This document shows positions 1 through 9,001 of a DNA stretch of 39,289 bases, piece by piece (within the stretch, counting starts at the first letter, position 1; every line of letters begins with the position of its first letter). The DNA is from Sinomonas mesophila (lineage in GTDB: Bacteria; Actinomycetota; Actinomycetes; Actinomycetales; Micrococcaceae), in assembly GCF_001999765.1 (NCBI RefSeq), contig NZ_KV908322.1, positions 426,889-466,177 on the forward strand, read 5' to 3'. The notes beneath the pieces were generated by a model. It had not been told where the DNA came from. It ran no database searches and saw only the letters and a program-made list of their open reading frames with translations. Position numbers and translations under genes: made by a program.

Positions 1-1
1 C

Positions 2-223
2 GACGGCGAGAGCGCAGGCGACGGCGAGGTGCTGTTCATCGTCGGCCCCGAGGGCGGGATCAGCCCCGCGGAGCTGGAGCGGTTCACGACGGCGGGGGCG
101 CGCACCGCGCTGCTCGGCCCGCACGTCCTGAGGTCGTCCACGGCCGGGCCGGCGGCCCTGGCCGTCGCGGGGGACCGGCTTGGGCGCTGGCCCGCCGGGG
201 CCCGCGAGCCAGAGGCGGACTAG
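2..223 (+). CDS. rsmE: 16S rRNA (uracil-1498-N3)-methyltransferase, 3' end only
   Basis: This is the C-terminal ~73 residues of an RsmE-type SPOUT methyltransferase; the 5' part lies outside the window. RsmE methylates N3 of U1498 in 16S rRNA using S-adenosylmethionine. The visible GPEGGIS motif followed by a GPHVLRSSTAG segment is the knotted SAM-binding end of this family (more usually LGxRILRxETA). The frame is open from base 2 and stops with TAG at 221-223. The next gene is convergent, with only 25 bases between the stops. The identification rests on the SPOUT motif; nothing can be said about the N-terminal PUA-like domain. Confidence 0.85.
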   Translation, partial: DGESAGDGEVLFIVGPEGGISPAELERFTTAGARTALLGPHVLRSSTAGPAALAVAGDRLGRWPAGAREPEAD

Positions 224-248
224 CGGGGCGCAGCGTCGGCCCGGCCCC

Positions 249-1220
249 TCAGGGCCCGATGCGGAACGCCTTCGTGTCCCACGCGGTGCTCCCGGCGTTG
301 GCGGGCGCCGCGGCGTCCGCCGCCGGCAGGATGCGCAGCTCGTAGTCGCCGTCCTCGAGGTTGACCACGAAGGTGAACTCCCCGCCCTTGCCCGGCTCCT
401 GGCCGGAGGTGATGCCCCCGCTGAGGTACACGGACTTCGAGCCGGAGGCGTCTCGCTTCAGGACCTGCCACGCGAGGGGCGTGCCGGCGGGAACGGCGCG
501 GCCGAACACCTTGAGCTGCCCGCCGAGCCGCGTGTCCTCCTGCGGGTCGATGATCCACCCCGGGGCCGCCATGGACGCGTCGCGCTGCATGAGCTGCCCG
601 AGCTGGACGCGCTCGAAGGCCAGCTGCGCGGTCCGCCCGTCGACGAGCAGCATGACGGACGTGGGCTGCTCGGTGTCGACGAGGCCCGCGCTGGCCGCGG
701 CCGCCGTCGCGGTGTACACGAGCTGCTGGACGGCCAGCTGGGCCGTGGGCTCGTCGACGTTGCTGTTGAACGCGTCCGAGGAGACGTCCACCGTGATGAT
801 GTTCTTGCCCGAGATCGACGCCGCGAGCTTGCGCGGCTGCTGCCAGGGAGTGAAGTAGTCCGGGTCCAGCGGCTTCTGCGTCATCATGAGCTTGAGCGCC
901 GTCGTGACGGGGTTGTCCTCGCCGCCCGCCTCCCGGAACTCGCGGTAGAGGTAGATCCCGTCGCGGGAGCGGCCGAGCCAGTAGACCGGGCTCTTGGCGG
1001 AGGTCTGTGACGTCTCGAGCGGGACGGAGGCCTGGGTCGTGCGGTCGGCCGAGCCCGCGGGGGTCGCCCCGGCCGCGACGCTCGGCTCCGGCGCCCCGCC
1101 GGCCGTGCAGGCGGACAGCGCCATGCCCGCGGAGAACAGGACGCCGGCGAGCACGGCGGCGCGGGCGGCGCCGGCCCGGCGTCGCCACGGCACGCGCTCA
1201 CGCGGCGCTGCACTCGGCAT
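249..1220 (-). CDS. GerMN-domain lipoprotein
   Basis: A 323-residue secreted lipoprotein. The N-terminus is basic (RRR at 13-15), then a hydrophobic stretch ends in ALSAC, so Cys38 is the likely lipidated residue. An Ala/Thr/Ser-rich linker follows. A GerMN-like domain lies at roughly 90-190 (VDVSSDAFN, then a TAQLAVQQLVYTAT helix and a VMLLVDGR strand), and a C-terminal beta-rich domain (LKVFGRAVPAGTPLAWQV) resembles the Ig-like Gmad2 fold found with GerMN in actinobacteria. The ATG at 1220 is chosen because GGAGG sits a few bases upstream; the longer open frame upstream is antisense to phoH and ybeY. Its precise role is unknown; GerMN domains occur in spore germination and cell-envelope lipoproteins. 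It is divergent from phoH. Confidence 0.75.
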   Translation of the reverse strand: MPSAAPRERVPWRRRAGAARAAVLAGVLFSAGMALSACTAGGAPEPSVAAGATPAGSADRTTQASVPLETSQTSAKSPVYWLGRSRDGIYLYREFREAGGEDNPVTTALKLMMTQKPLDPDYFTPWQQPRKLAASISGKNIITVDVSSDAFNSNVDEPTAQLAVQQLVYTATAAAASAGLVDTEQPTSVMLLVDGRTAQLAFERVQLGQLMQRDASMAAPGWIIDPQEDTRLGGQLKVFGRAVPAGTPLAWQVLKRDASGSKSVYLSGGITSGQEPGKGGEFTFVVNLEDGDYELRILPAADAAAPANAGSTAWDTKAFRIGP

Positions 1221-1469
1221 GGATCCTCCGCAGGTCAGCTGCGCGGTCCCGGCCGCCCGACGTGGGCGGAGACTCCCGGTGAGCCGACAGCACCATCCAG
1301 CTTGGCACAGTCCCGGTGGCCCGGACGGCGCCAAGGGGAACCGTGCCCCAAGTGATGCGGGATTGATACGTTCACGGTCCCGCGGAGGCATCCCGGCAGT
1401 ACGATGTGTCCAGGCCCGCCCGGCCAGACCGGCCGGGGGCGACGGCCCCGACAAGGAGAGAGACCGCCT
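1221..1469. promoter_or_regulatory. Divergent intergenic region with candidate phoH -10 box
   Basis: These 249 bases separate the minus-strand lipoprotein from phoH. A TACGAT hexamer at 1400-1405 fits the actinobacterial TAnnnT -10 pattern and would give a leader of about 60 bases before the phoH start. No good -35 box is visible at 16-18 bases. An AAGGAGAGAG Shine-Dalgarno lies at 1453-1462. No other structure was recognised. Confidence 0.3.
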
Positions 1470-2540
1470 GTGACAGCGGAGTTCCCGCACACGACCCCCG
1501 CATCCCGTACCGAGGTGCTGCGCTTCGGCTCGAGCGAGGAGATGGTGAAGATCCTGGGCCCGCACGACGAGGCGCTGCGCTTCGTCGAGGAGCAGTTCCC
1601 CTCCGTGGAGATCCACGCCCGCGGCAACGAGCTCACCATCGTGGGGCCCCCGGCCGAGGCCCCGAACCTCCGCCGGCTCTTCGAGGAGATCGCCGCGATG
1701 GCGGAGGCCGGGACGCCCGTCACGCCCGCGTCCCTCGCCCAGCTCGTGTCGATGCTGCGGGCGCAGACGGTCGCGAGCCCCTCGGACGTCCTCACGCACA
1801 ACATCCTCTCGAGCCGCGGCAGGACGATCCGGCCCAAGACGGCGAACCAGAAGGACTACGTTGACGCGATCGACGCCAACACGGTCATCTTCGGCATCGG
1901 CCCCGCAGGGACGGGCAAGACGTACCTCGCGATGGCCAAGGCCGTCCAGGCCCTCCAGCACAAGGAGGTGAGCCGCATCATCCTCACGCGCCCGGCCGTC
2001 GAGGCGGGGGAGCGGCTCGGCTTCCTGCCCGGCACGCTGAGCGACAAGATCGACCCCTACCTGCGCCCGCTCTACGATGCCCTGCACGACATGCTGGACC
2101 CGGAGTCGATCCCGCGGCTCATGGCCGCCGGCACCATCGAGGTCGCGCCGCTCGCGTACATGCGCGGTCGCACGCTCAACGACGCGTTCATCATCCTCGA
2201 CGAGGCCCAGAACACGACCCCCGAGCAGATGAAGATGTTCCTCACCCGCCTCGGCTTCGGATCGAAGATGGTGGTCACGGGCGACGTCACGCAGGTCGAC
2301 CTGCCGTCCGGGACCTCCTCCGGGCTGCGGATCGTCCAGGAGATCCTCGACGGCATCGAGGACGTGAGCTTCTCGGTCCTCGACGCCTCCGACGTCGTGC
2401 GGCACCGGCTCGTGAGCGACATCGTGGACGCCTACGGCCGCTGGGACACCCAGCAGCGGGCGCAGCAGGAGCGGCGCCGTGCCCGCGCGGCCGCACGCCA
2501 GGGCGGGCCGGCGGCCGCTGGCGGTGTGGCTGGCGGTTAG
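1470..2540 (+). CDS. phoH: PhoH family P-loop ATPase
   Basis: A 356-residue cytoplasmic PhoH-like protein. The Walker A motif GPAGTGKT lies at residues 144-151 and the Walker B motif FIILDEAQN at 240-248, followed by the GDVTQVDLP segment typical of the family. PhoH/PhoL proteins are RNA-helicase-like ATPases linked to RNA processing and commonly encoded beside ybeY. The GTG at 1470 is preferred over the in-frame ATG at 1404 because AAGGAG lies about 11 bases upstream and PhoH similarity starts only after it. The last ~25 residues are Arg/Ala/Gly-rich and probably disordered. ybeY starts 9 bases downstream, so the two are co-transcribed. Confidence 0.9.
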   Translation: MTAEFPHTTPASRTEVLRFGSSEEMVKILGPHDEALRFVEEQFPSVEIHARGNELTIVGPPAEAPNLRRLFEEIAAMAEAGTPVTPASLAQLVSMLRAQTVASPSDVLTHNILSSRGRTIRPKTANQKDYVDAIDANTVIFGIGPAGTGKTYLAMAKAVQALQHKEVSRIILTRPAVEAGERLGFLPGTLSDKIDPYLRPLYDALHDMLDPESIPRLMAAGTIEVAPLAYMRGRTLNDAFIILDEAQNTTPEQMKMFLTRLGFGSKMVVTGDVTQVDLPSGTSSGLRIVQEILDGIEDVSFSVLDASDVVRHRLVSDIVDAYGRWDTQQRAQQERRRARAAARQGGPAAAGGVAGG

Positions 2541-2549
2541 GCTGGATCC

Positions 2550-3023
2550 GTGAGCATCGAAGTCAACAACGAGTCCGGGGTCGAGGTCGACGCCGAAGCC
2601 ATCGTCCGGCTGGCCCGGTTCGTGTTCGAGCGGCTCTGGCTGCACCCCCAGACCGAGCTGTCGATCCTGCTCGTCGACGAGGAGGCGATGGAACGCCTGC
2701 ACCTCGAGCTCATGGACGAGCCCGGGCCCACCGACGTGCTCTCCGTCCCGATGGACGAGCTGACCCCCGGCGTCCCGGGCCGGCCCACGCCCCAGGGCAT
2801 GCTCGGCGACATCGCCGTGTGCCCGCAGGTCGCCCGTGAGCAGGCCGCGCGCGGGGGCCACTCGGTCGACGACGAGATGCTCCTCCTCACGACCCACGGG
2901 ATCCTGCACCTGCTCGGCTTCGACCACGCCGAGCCGGAGGATCGGGAGGAGATGTTCGGCCTCCAGCGCGAGCTGCTCACGGAGTTCCTCGGGCGCCCCG
3001 CGCCGAGCGAGACGGTGGCGTGA
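2550..3023 (+). CDS. ybeY: Endoribonuclease YbeY, rRNA maturation factor
   Basis: A 157-residue single-strand-specific metallo-endoribonuclease involved in 16S rRNA 3'-end processing and 70S quality control in bacteria. The zinc motif H-x3-H-x5-H is intact in HGILHLLGFDH (His116, His120, His126). The upstream DVLSVPMDE segment is the conserved TDVLSFP block. The start is GTG at 2550, within a tight operon after phoH. The stop overlaps the next start by four bases (GTGA), so translational coupling is expected. Length is normal for the family. Confidence 0.93.
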   Translation: MSIEVNNESGVEVDAEAIVRLARFVFERLWLHPQTELSILLVDEEAMERLHLELMDEPGPTDVLSVPMDELTPGVPGRPTPQGMLGDIAVCPQVAREQAARGGHSVDDEMLLLTTHGILHLLGFDHAEPEDREEMFGLQRELLTEFLGRPAPSETVA

Positions 3024-4321
3024 CCACCGTCCTCCTGATCGGACTCGCGCTCGCCTTCGTCGCCCTCGCGGGGTTCCTCGCCGCCGCCGAGGCAGCGCTC
3101 GCCTTCCTCCCGCGGCACGACGCAGAGCTCCTCATCGAGGAGGGCCGCGCCCCGTCCCTCCGGCACCTGCTCGAGGACCCCGTGCCCCATCTGCAGGCCC
3201 TGCGCTTCTGGCGCATCTGGTTCGAGACCGCCGGGGCCGTCGCGGTCGCCGTGCTCGCGCACAGCTGGCTCGGCAACGTGTGGCTCGCAGGTCTCGCGGC
3301 GACGGCGGCCATGGCCGTCGTCGGGTTCCTGCTCGTGGGCGTCTCGCCGAGGCAGCTCGGGCGCCAGCACGCCCTGCCCGTCGCTTCCGCCGCCGCGCCG
3401 CTCGTGCGGACCCTGCGGCTCGTGCTCGGGCCCGTGCCGGCGTGGCTCGTCGCGCTGGGCAGCTCATCCACCGGGACCGACCCGCGCCACGAGGACTCGA
3501 CCTACAGCGCGACCGAGCTCCGTGAGTTCGTCGAGCGCGCGAGCGACGCCGAGGACTTCGAGGAGGAGCAGGCCGAGCTGCTCCAGTCCGTGTTCGAGCT
3601 CGGCGAGACGCTCGTGCGCGCCGTCATGGTCCCGCGGACGGACATCGTCGCCGTCGAGTCCGGCGCGAGCCTCGCCCAGGCCATGTCGCTGTTCCTCCGG
3701 TCCGGCTGCTCCCGCGTTCCCGTGTTCCGTGAGAACCTCGACGATGTGGGCGGCGTGCTGTACCTCAAGGATGTGGCGGCGCGCCTGCACGAGGATCCCC
3801 ACGCGGCCTCGGAGGAGGTCGACACCCTCGCGAGGGAGCCACGGTTCGTCCCGGAGTCCAAGCCGGTCGACGACCTGCTCAAGGAGCTCCAGCGCGAATC
3901 GATCCACTTGGCCATCGTCGTCGACGAGTACGGCGGTACCGCCGGGCTCGTGACGCTCGAGGACCTCATCGAGGAGCTCGTGGGGGAGATCGTCGACGAG
4001 TACGACGTCGACGCCGACGAGTCGGTGCCGCTCGGCGATGGCCGCTACCGGGTCGCGGCGCGGATGAGCCTCGACGACCTCGGCGAGCTGTTCGACACCG
4101 ACATCGAGGACGACGAGGTCGAGACGGTCGGGGGGCTGCTCGCCAAGGGCCTCGGCCGCGTCCCCATCGTCGGCAGCACCGCGGAGGTCCACGGCATCCG
4201 CCTCACGGCCGAGCGGATCGAGGGCCGACGCAACCGGATCAGCCACGTCCTGGCGGAGCGCGCCGAACCGGCCGAGACAAGCACTGAAGCCACCGACGAA
4301 GCGGAGAACACCCATGGCTGA
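3020..4321 (+). CDS. CNNM/CBS-domain membrane protein (HlyC/CorC family)
   Basis: A 433-residue inner-membrane protein. The N-terminal CNNM (DUF21) region has a first membrane helix at about 2-27 and further hydrophobic segments at about 60-80 and 90-115. A CBS pair follows, marked by MVPRTDIVAVESG and by HLAIVVDEYGGTAGLVTLEDLIEELVGEI (split by the usual acidic turn). A CorC/HlyC transporter-associated domain lies in the last ~90 residues. Family members are implicated in Mg2+/Co2+ efflux or regulation; older 'hemolysin' labels are misleading. The GTG start overlaps the ybeY stop by four bases, and the stop overlaps the era ATG by eight bases, so it is the middle of a coupled phoH-ybeY-CNNM-era operon. 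Confidence 0.88.
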   Translation: MTTVLLIGLALAFVALAGFLAAAEAALAFLPRHDAELLIEEGRAPSLRHLLEDPVPHLQALRFWRIWFETAGAVAVAVLAHSWLGNVWLAGLAATAAMAVVGFLLVGVSPRQLGRQHALPVASAAAPLVRTLRLVLGPVPAWLVALGSSSTGTDPRHEDSTYSATELREFVERASDAEDFEEEQAELLQSVFELGETLVRAVMVPRTDIVAVESGASLAQAMSLFLRSGCSRVPVFRENLDDVGGVLYLKDVAARLHEDPHAASEEVDTLAREPRFVPESKPVDDLLKELQRESIHLAIVVDEYGGTAGLVTLEDLIEELVGEIVDEYDVDADESVPLGDGRYRVAARMSLDDLGELFDTDIEDDEVETVGGLLAKGLGRVPIVGSTAEVHGIRLTAERIEGRRNRISHVLAERAEPAETSTEATDEAENTHG

Positions 4322-5270
4322 CAGCCGAACACGCGACGGCGATGCCGCCGAGACCTACCGAGCAGGATTCGCCGTCCTCGTCGGGCGCCCGAACGCCGGC
4401 AAGTCCACTCTGACCAATGCCCTCGTCGGGCAGAAGGTCGCGATCACGTCCGCGAAGCCGCAGACGACGCGGCACACGATCCGCGGCATCGTCCACCGCG
4501 AGGACGGGCAGCTCATCCTCGTGGACACGCCGGGGCTGCACCGCCCCCGCACCCTCCTCGGGCAGCGCCTGAACGACCTCGTCGCCGAGACGCTCTCCGA
4601 GGTCGACGCGATCGGCTTCTGCCTGCCCGCGGACGAGCGCATCGGCCCGGGCGACCGGTTCATCGCGAATCAGCTCGCCGCCGTCGGCCGCAAGCCGATC
4701 GTCGCGATCGTGACGAAGGCCGACCTCGTCGACCGCGGCCGGCTCGCCGAGCAGCTCCTCGCCGTCGAGGCCCTCGGCCGCGAGGTCCTCGGCGGCGAGG
4801 GCTGGGCCGAGCTCGTCCCCGTGTCGGCGAAGGACGGCTACCAGGTGGCTATCGTGGAGAAGATCCTCATCGCGCACATGCCGCCGTCCCCGCCCCTCTA
4901 CCCGGACGGGGAACTCACGGACGAGCCCGAGGCGGTCATGGTCGCCGAGCTCATCCGCGAGGCGGCGCTCGAGGGGGTTCGGGACGAGCTCCCGCACTCG
5001 CTCGCCGTCGTCGTCGAGGAGATCGTGCCCCGCGAGGGCCGCAGCGAGGACAACCCGCTGCTCGACGTCCGCGTGAACCTCTTCGTCGAGCGCCCCTCGC
5101 AGAAGGCGATCATCATCGGCCGGGGCGGGGAGCGCCTCCGCGAGGTCGGCACGGCGGCCCGGCGGGGGATCGAGGCCCTCCTCGGCACGCGGATCTACCT
5201 CGACCTGCACGTCAAGGTCGCCAAGGACTGGCAGCGGGACCCGAAGCAGCTGGGGCGCCTGGGCTTCTAG
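4314..5270 (+). CDS. era: GTPase Era
   Basis: A 318-residue essential GTPase that binds the 3' end of 16S rRNA during 30S assembly. The G1 loop GRPNAGKST lies at residues 24-32, G3 is DTPG, G4 is TKAD and G5 is the SAK segment. The C-terminal KH domain contains IIGRGGERLREVG. All motifs are intact and the length is typical. The ATG lies inside the end of the CNNM gene (8-base overlap), which indicates translational coupling. The pairing with ybeY fits a shared function in 16S rRNA maturation. Confidence 0.95.
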   Translation: MADSRTRDGDAAETYRAGFAVLVGRPNAGKSTLTNALVGQKVAITSAKPQTTRHTIRGIVHREDGQLILVDTPGLHRPRTLLGQRLNDLVAETLSEVDAIGFCLPADERIGPGDRFIANQLAAVGRKPIVAIVTKADLVDRGRLAEQLLAVEALGREVLGGEGWAELVPVSAKDGYQVAIVEKILIAHMPPSPPLYPDGELTDEPEAVMVAELIREAALEGVRDELPHSLAVVVEEIVPREGRSEDNPLLDVRVNLFVERPSQKAIIIGRGGERLREVGTAARRGIEALLGTRIYLDLHVKVAKDWQRDPKQLGRLGF

Positions 5271-5356
5271 GCGCGCCGCCGAGCGTGTTCACAGCACGTT
5301 CCCAGACCGCCCCGCTACCATGGACTGACCCCAGAACCTCCAGGAAGGCCACTTCT

Positions 5357-6883
5357 TTGGCTCGACGTGCTGACGTCGCCGGCCCGGTGACCCGCGCCGG
5401 CGTCCACCACGCCAGCCCCGGCGAGATCCCTCCGCCGCGGCATCTGAGGCCGGCGCATCGACATCCGGCGCTCCGTGCAGCGGCCGTGGTGCTTGCCCTC
5501 GTCCTCGTCGCGCTCGTGGCCGCCGCCGGCTACTGGGTCGTCCGTCTCCAGACGAACCTGCGCCAGGCCCCCCTCTCGGCGGGCAGCGCGAGCGCCGACG
5601 CCTCGAGCGACGCGACGGACCGCCTGCAGCTGCTCATCGTGGGCACGGACACGCGCGACGGCGCCAACGGCGCCTACGGAACATCCGAGGACAGCGCGGG
5701 CAGCGGGAACGCGGACGTCATGATCCTCATGGACATCTCGGCGGACAACCAGCGCATCACGATGGCGAGCTTCCCCCGCGACCTCATGGCGCCCATTCCG
5801 GCGTGCACCGACCCGAAGAGCGGCACGCGGCACGCGGCCCTGGCGGTGGGCCAGCTCAACTCGTCCATGTCCCTCGCCGGGCCCGGCTGCACCGTCGACA
5901 CGATCAACCACCTCACCGGGCTCTCCATCGACCACTTCCTCGTCGCGGACTTCAACGCCGTGAAGGAGCTCTCCAACACGATCGGCGGCGTCGACGTCTG
6001 CGTCAACGCGGCCATCGACGACCCGAGCTCCGGCCTCAGGCTCGCCGCCGGCACCAACAGCGTCCAGGGCGAGCAGGCCCTGGCGTTCCTGCGCAGCCGG
6101 CACGGCGTCGGCGACGGCAGCGACCTGTCCAGGATCAAGTCCCAGCAGGCCTTCCTCGCGTCCCTCGCGCGCAAGGTCCGGGGTGACGGCACGATCGGCA
6201 ACGTGCCCAAGATGCTGGGCATCGCGGACACGATCACGAAGAACCTCACGGTGGACGAGGGGCTCGCGAACCCGCAGGCCCTCCTCACCATCGGGAACCG
6301 GCTCAAGGACATTGACCTTGCCAAGGTCGCCTTCGTGACCGTCCCGACGGAGGCCTACGTGGCCGACCCCGCCCGCGTCCAGCTCAAGGAGCCGGACGCC
6401 GAGGGCCTGTTCCAGGCGCTGCGCGAAGGCCGCGACCTCACCGCGCCGGCGACGCCCACGACCGCTGCGCCCGCGCCGTCGTCGTCCGACCCCTCCACCG
6501 GAAGCACCCCTCCTGCACCGCTGTATGAGAAGTCGGTGCAGCCCGTCGCAGTGGCGAACGGCTCGGGCCTGCCGGGGCGGGCACAGGAGCTCGTCCGCTA
6601 CCTCGCCGCCGAGGGCTTCGCCCAGGCCTCCTCGTTCGCCGCCGCCCCCATCGCCTCGACGGCGGTCTACTACGGCCCGGGCTACGAGCAGGTCGCGGCG
6701 GACATCGCCGCCCGCTTCGGGCTTCCCCCCGCGCAGGTGCTCCCGTCCACGGCCGTCGCCGGCGTCCAGCTCTACATCGGGCAGGACTTCACGTCAGGCG
6801 ACCGGTTCGAGGCGAGGGTGCCCGACGGCATCGTCGCGCAGACGGCCGCGGACGCGACCTGCCAGACGGCCTTCGGCTACTAG
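5357..6883 (+). CDS. LytR-CpsA-Psr (LCP) family protein with LytR_C domain
   Basis: A 508-residue type II membrane protein. A hydrophobic helix lies near residues 42-62 (RAAAVVLALVLVALVAAAGYWVV). An extracytoplasmic LCP domain follows (IVGTDTR, ASFPRDLM, INHLTGLSIDHFLVADF, FLRSRHGVGDGSDLSRIKSQQ), then a Thr/Pro/Ser linker and a C-terminal LytR_C domain starting at VQPVAVANGSGLPGRA. LCP enzymes attach undecaprenyl-linked glycopolymers to peptidoglycan; LytR_C is common in actinobacterial members. TTG at 5357 is chosen as start because AGGAAGG lies about 9 bases upstream. The in-frame GTG at 5285 has no Shine-Dalgarno and would add an unusual 24-residue extension. The gene stands alone and is convergent with the M13 peptidase gene. 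Confidence 0.85.
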   Translation: MARRADVAGPVTRAGVHHASPGEIPPPRHLRPAHRHPALRAAAVVLALVLVALVAAAGYWVVRLQTNLRQAPLSAGSASADASSDATDRLQLLIVGTDTRDGANGAYGTSEDSAGSGNADVMILMDISADNQRITMASFPRDLMAPIPACTDPKSGTRHAALAVGQLNSSMSLAGPGCTVDTINHLTGLSIDHFLVADFNAVKELSNTIGGVDVCVNAAIDDPSSGLRLAAGTNSVQGEQALAFLRSRHGVGDGSDLSRIKSQQAFLASLARKVRGDGTIGNVPKMLGIADTITKNLTVDEGLANPQALLTIGNRLKDIDLAKVAFVTVPTEAYVADPARVQLKEPDAEGLFQALREGRDLTAPATPTTAAPAPSSSDPSTGSTPPAPLYEKSVQPVAVANGSGLPGRAQELVRYLAAEGFAQASSFAAAPIASTAVYYGPGYEQVAADIAARFGLPPAQVLPSTAVAGVQLYIGQDFTSGDRFEARVPDGIVAQTAADATCQTAFGY

Positions 6884-6889
6884 TCCTGC

Positions 6890-6941
6890 TGCCGCCGCCC
6901 GCCGGAAGCCGCCGGAAGGCGGCCGCCGTCGGGCGGCGGCA
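6890..6941. terminator. Bidirectional hairpin terminator
   Basis: A perfect 12-bp stem (6890-6901 with 6930-6941, TGCCGCCGCCCG) encloses a second perfect hairpin, GCCGCC-GGAA-GGCGGC, at 6908-6923. It lies between the convergent LCP and M13 peptidase genes. There is no T-run, as in many actinobacterial terminators. Confidence 0.6.
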
Positions 6942-6949
6942 CGTGGGCG

Positions 6950-8914
6950 TCACCAGATCGCGACGCGCTCCCCGGGCTCGAGCCACATGCCGTCCCCCGG
7001 GGCCACGCCGAATGCCTCGTGGAACGCATCGAGGTTCTTCACCACGGCGTTCGTGCGGAACTCGTTCGGCGAGTGCGGGTCGATCGAGAGGCGGCGCAGG
7101 GTCTCCTCGGGGCGGCAGACCTGCCGCCATACCGTGGCCCACGAGACGAAGAACCGCTGGGCGCCCGTGAGCCCGTCGATCACGGGGGGCTCCTGCCCGT
7201 CGAGGCTCAGCTGGTAGGCCTTGTAGGCGATGCCCAGGCCGCCGAGGTCCCCGATGTTCTCCCCGAGGGTCAGCCGCCCGTTCACGGCGTGGCCGGGCGT
7301 CTCGGCGGGGGAGAGGGCCTCGAACTGGCCCACGAGCTTGGCCGTGAGCGCCTCGAACGCCGCACGGTCCTCGTCGGTCCACCAGTTGCGGAGGGCGCCG
7401 TCGCCGTCGAACTGCGAGCCCTGGTCGTCGAAGCCGTGGCCGATCTCGTGGCCGATCACTGCCGCGATGCCGCCGTAGTTGACCGCCGGATCCGCGTCCG
7501 GGTGGAAGAACGGCTCCTGGAGGATGGCTGCGGGGAAGACGATCTCGTTCATGAGCGGGTGGTAGTACGCATTGACCGTCTGCGGCGTCATGAGCCACTT
7601 GACGTGGTCCACGGGCTTGCCGATCTCGTCGAGGAGCCGGTCCAGCTCGCCCTCGTGCGCGCGGCGGACGTTGCCGAGCAGGTCGCCGTCGCGGATCTCG
7701 ACCGGGGAGAAGTCGATCCACTCGTCCGGGTAGCCGATCTTCGGCCGGAAGGCGGCGAGCTTGGCGAGCGCCCGTTCGCGCGTCTCGGCGCCCATCCACG
7801 GCAGGACCGAGATGCTCTGGCGGTACGCCTCGACGACGTTCTCGACGAGCGTGGCCATCTCGGCCCGGTGCTCCTCCGGGAAGTGCCGGGCCACGTAGAG
7901 GCGCCCCACGGCCATCCCGAGCCCGGACTCGACGGCGCCGACGCCGCGCTTCCACCGCTCCTTGTTCTCCGGCGTGCCGGACAGGACCGTCCCGTAGAAG
8001 GCGAAGTGCCGGTCCACGAAGGCCGACGACAGGAAGGGCGCGGCCGCGCCGATCACATGGCCGGTGAGCCACAGCTTCCAGGACCGCAGCGGGATCTCCT
8101 CGAGCAGCCCCGTGATCCCGGCCAGGTAGTCGGGATTGCCGACGACGAGCTCGGCCCGCGCGTCCGCGGCCACCCCCGCCGCCTCGGCCCAGAGGGGGAA
8201 GTGCCCGAACGCCTCGGTGGCCTGCGCCTCGGTGCGCAGGTTGTAGGTCTTCTGCGGGTCGCGCAGCGTCACCCGGTCCCAGTGCAGCCCCGCGATGCGC
8301 CGCTCGAGCGCGAGGACGTCCTCGGCGTCCTGCGCGGCGGAGTCCGAACCGAGCAGGGCGAAGACGTCGCGGAGGTAGTCGCGGTACTGGCCGACCGTCT
8401 CGGCGAACTTCTCGTCCCGGTAGTAGGACTCGTCCGGCAGGCCGAGCCCACCCTGGCTCAGGTACAGGACCACGCGCTCGGGGTCGCCGGCGTCGGGCGC
8501 GGCGTAGTAGCCGAACAGGCCGTCGGTCCCGCCGCGGCCGAGCCGCGCGGAGGCGGCGACGAGGCCGGCGGCGTCCTCGACGGAGTCGACCTCGTCCAGG
8601 AGCGGGGCGAGGGGTTCGGCGCCCAGGCGCTCGACGCTGTCGACGTCCATGAACGAGCGGTACAGGGCCCCGATCTTGGCCTCGTCCGAGCCCTCGGGGT
8701 GCTCGGCCCCGGCGAGCTCCTCGACGAGGGCCCGCACTGCCTCCTCCGAGCGGTCGCGCAGCTGGATGAAGGTTCCCACGAGCGCGCGGTCCGCGGGGAT
8801 CTCGGTCGAGCGGAGCCACCCGCCGTTCACGTGCCGGTAGAGGTCGTCCTGCGGGCGGACGCCGTCGTCGAAGTAGTCGCGGTCGACGCCGGATGGCGCA
8901 CTCGAGCTGGTCAT
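6950..8914 (-). CDS. M13 (neprilysin/PepO-type) zinc metallopeptidase
   Basis: A 654-residue M13 peptidase. The zinc motif HEIGH is at residues 489-493 and the third ligand Glu552 sits in GENIGDLGGL, 63 residues after the first His, which is the spacing seen in neprilysin. NAYYHP precedes the catalytic block, as in the family (NAxYxP substrate-binding motif). No N-terminal signal or membrane helix is visible, so it is probably cytoplasmic, like many bacterial PepO-type oligopeptidases. The ATG at 8914 has AGGAGG just upstream; longer in-frame extensions run into the leuA leader region. It is divergent from leuA and probably monocistronic. Confidence 0.9.
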   Translation of the reverse strand: MTSSSAPSGVDRDYFDDGVRPQDDLYRHVNGGWLRSTEIPADRALVGTFIQLRDRSEEAVRALVEELAGAEHPEGSDEAKIGALYRSFMDVDSVERLGAEPLAPLLDEVDSVEDAAGLVAASARLGRGGTDGLFGYYAAPDAGDPERVVLYLSQGGLGLPDESYYRDEKFAETVGQYRDYLRDVFALLGSDSAAQDAEDVLALERRIAGLHWDRVTLRDPQKTYNLRTEAQATEAFGHFPLWAEAAGVAADARAELVVGNPDYLAGITGLLEEIPLRSWKLWLTGHVIGAAAPFLSSAFVDRHFAFYGTVLSGTPENKERWKRGVGAVESGLGMAVGRLYVARHFPEEHRAEMATLVENVVEAYRQSISVLPWMGAETRERALAKLAAFRPKIGYPDEWIDFSPVEIRDGDLLGNVRRAHEGELDRLLDEIGKPVDHVKWLMTPQTVNAYYHPLMNEIVFPAAILQEPFFHPDADPAVNYGGIAAVIGHEIGHGFDDQGSQFDGDGALRNWWTDEDRAAFEALTAKLVGQFEALSPAETPGHAVNGRLTLGENIGDLGGLGIAYKAYQLSLDGQEPPVIDGLTGAQRFFVSWATVWRQVCRPEETLRRLSIDPHSPNEFRTNAVVKNLDAFHEAFGVAPGDGMWLEPGERVAIW

Positions 8915-8989
8915 GCTGCCTCCTGTGTGGGTTGGCTTCATCTTAGGCAGCTGCGTCCCGGGGCGAGCGGGCGGCTCGCGGCGGGGTGC

Positions 8990-8995
8990 TATGGT
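8990..8995 (+). promoter_or_regulatory. -10 box of the leuA leader transcript
   Basis: TATGGT fits TAnnnT and ends six bases before the GTG of the Leu leader peptide at 9002. Transcription would start at or next to the leader start codon, giving a leaderless leader peptide. No clear -35 box is visible. Confidence 0.4.
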
Positions 8996-9001
8996 TGCCG
9001 T

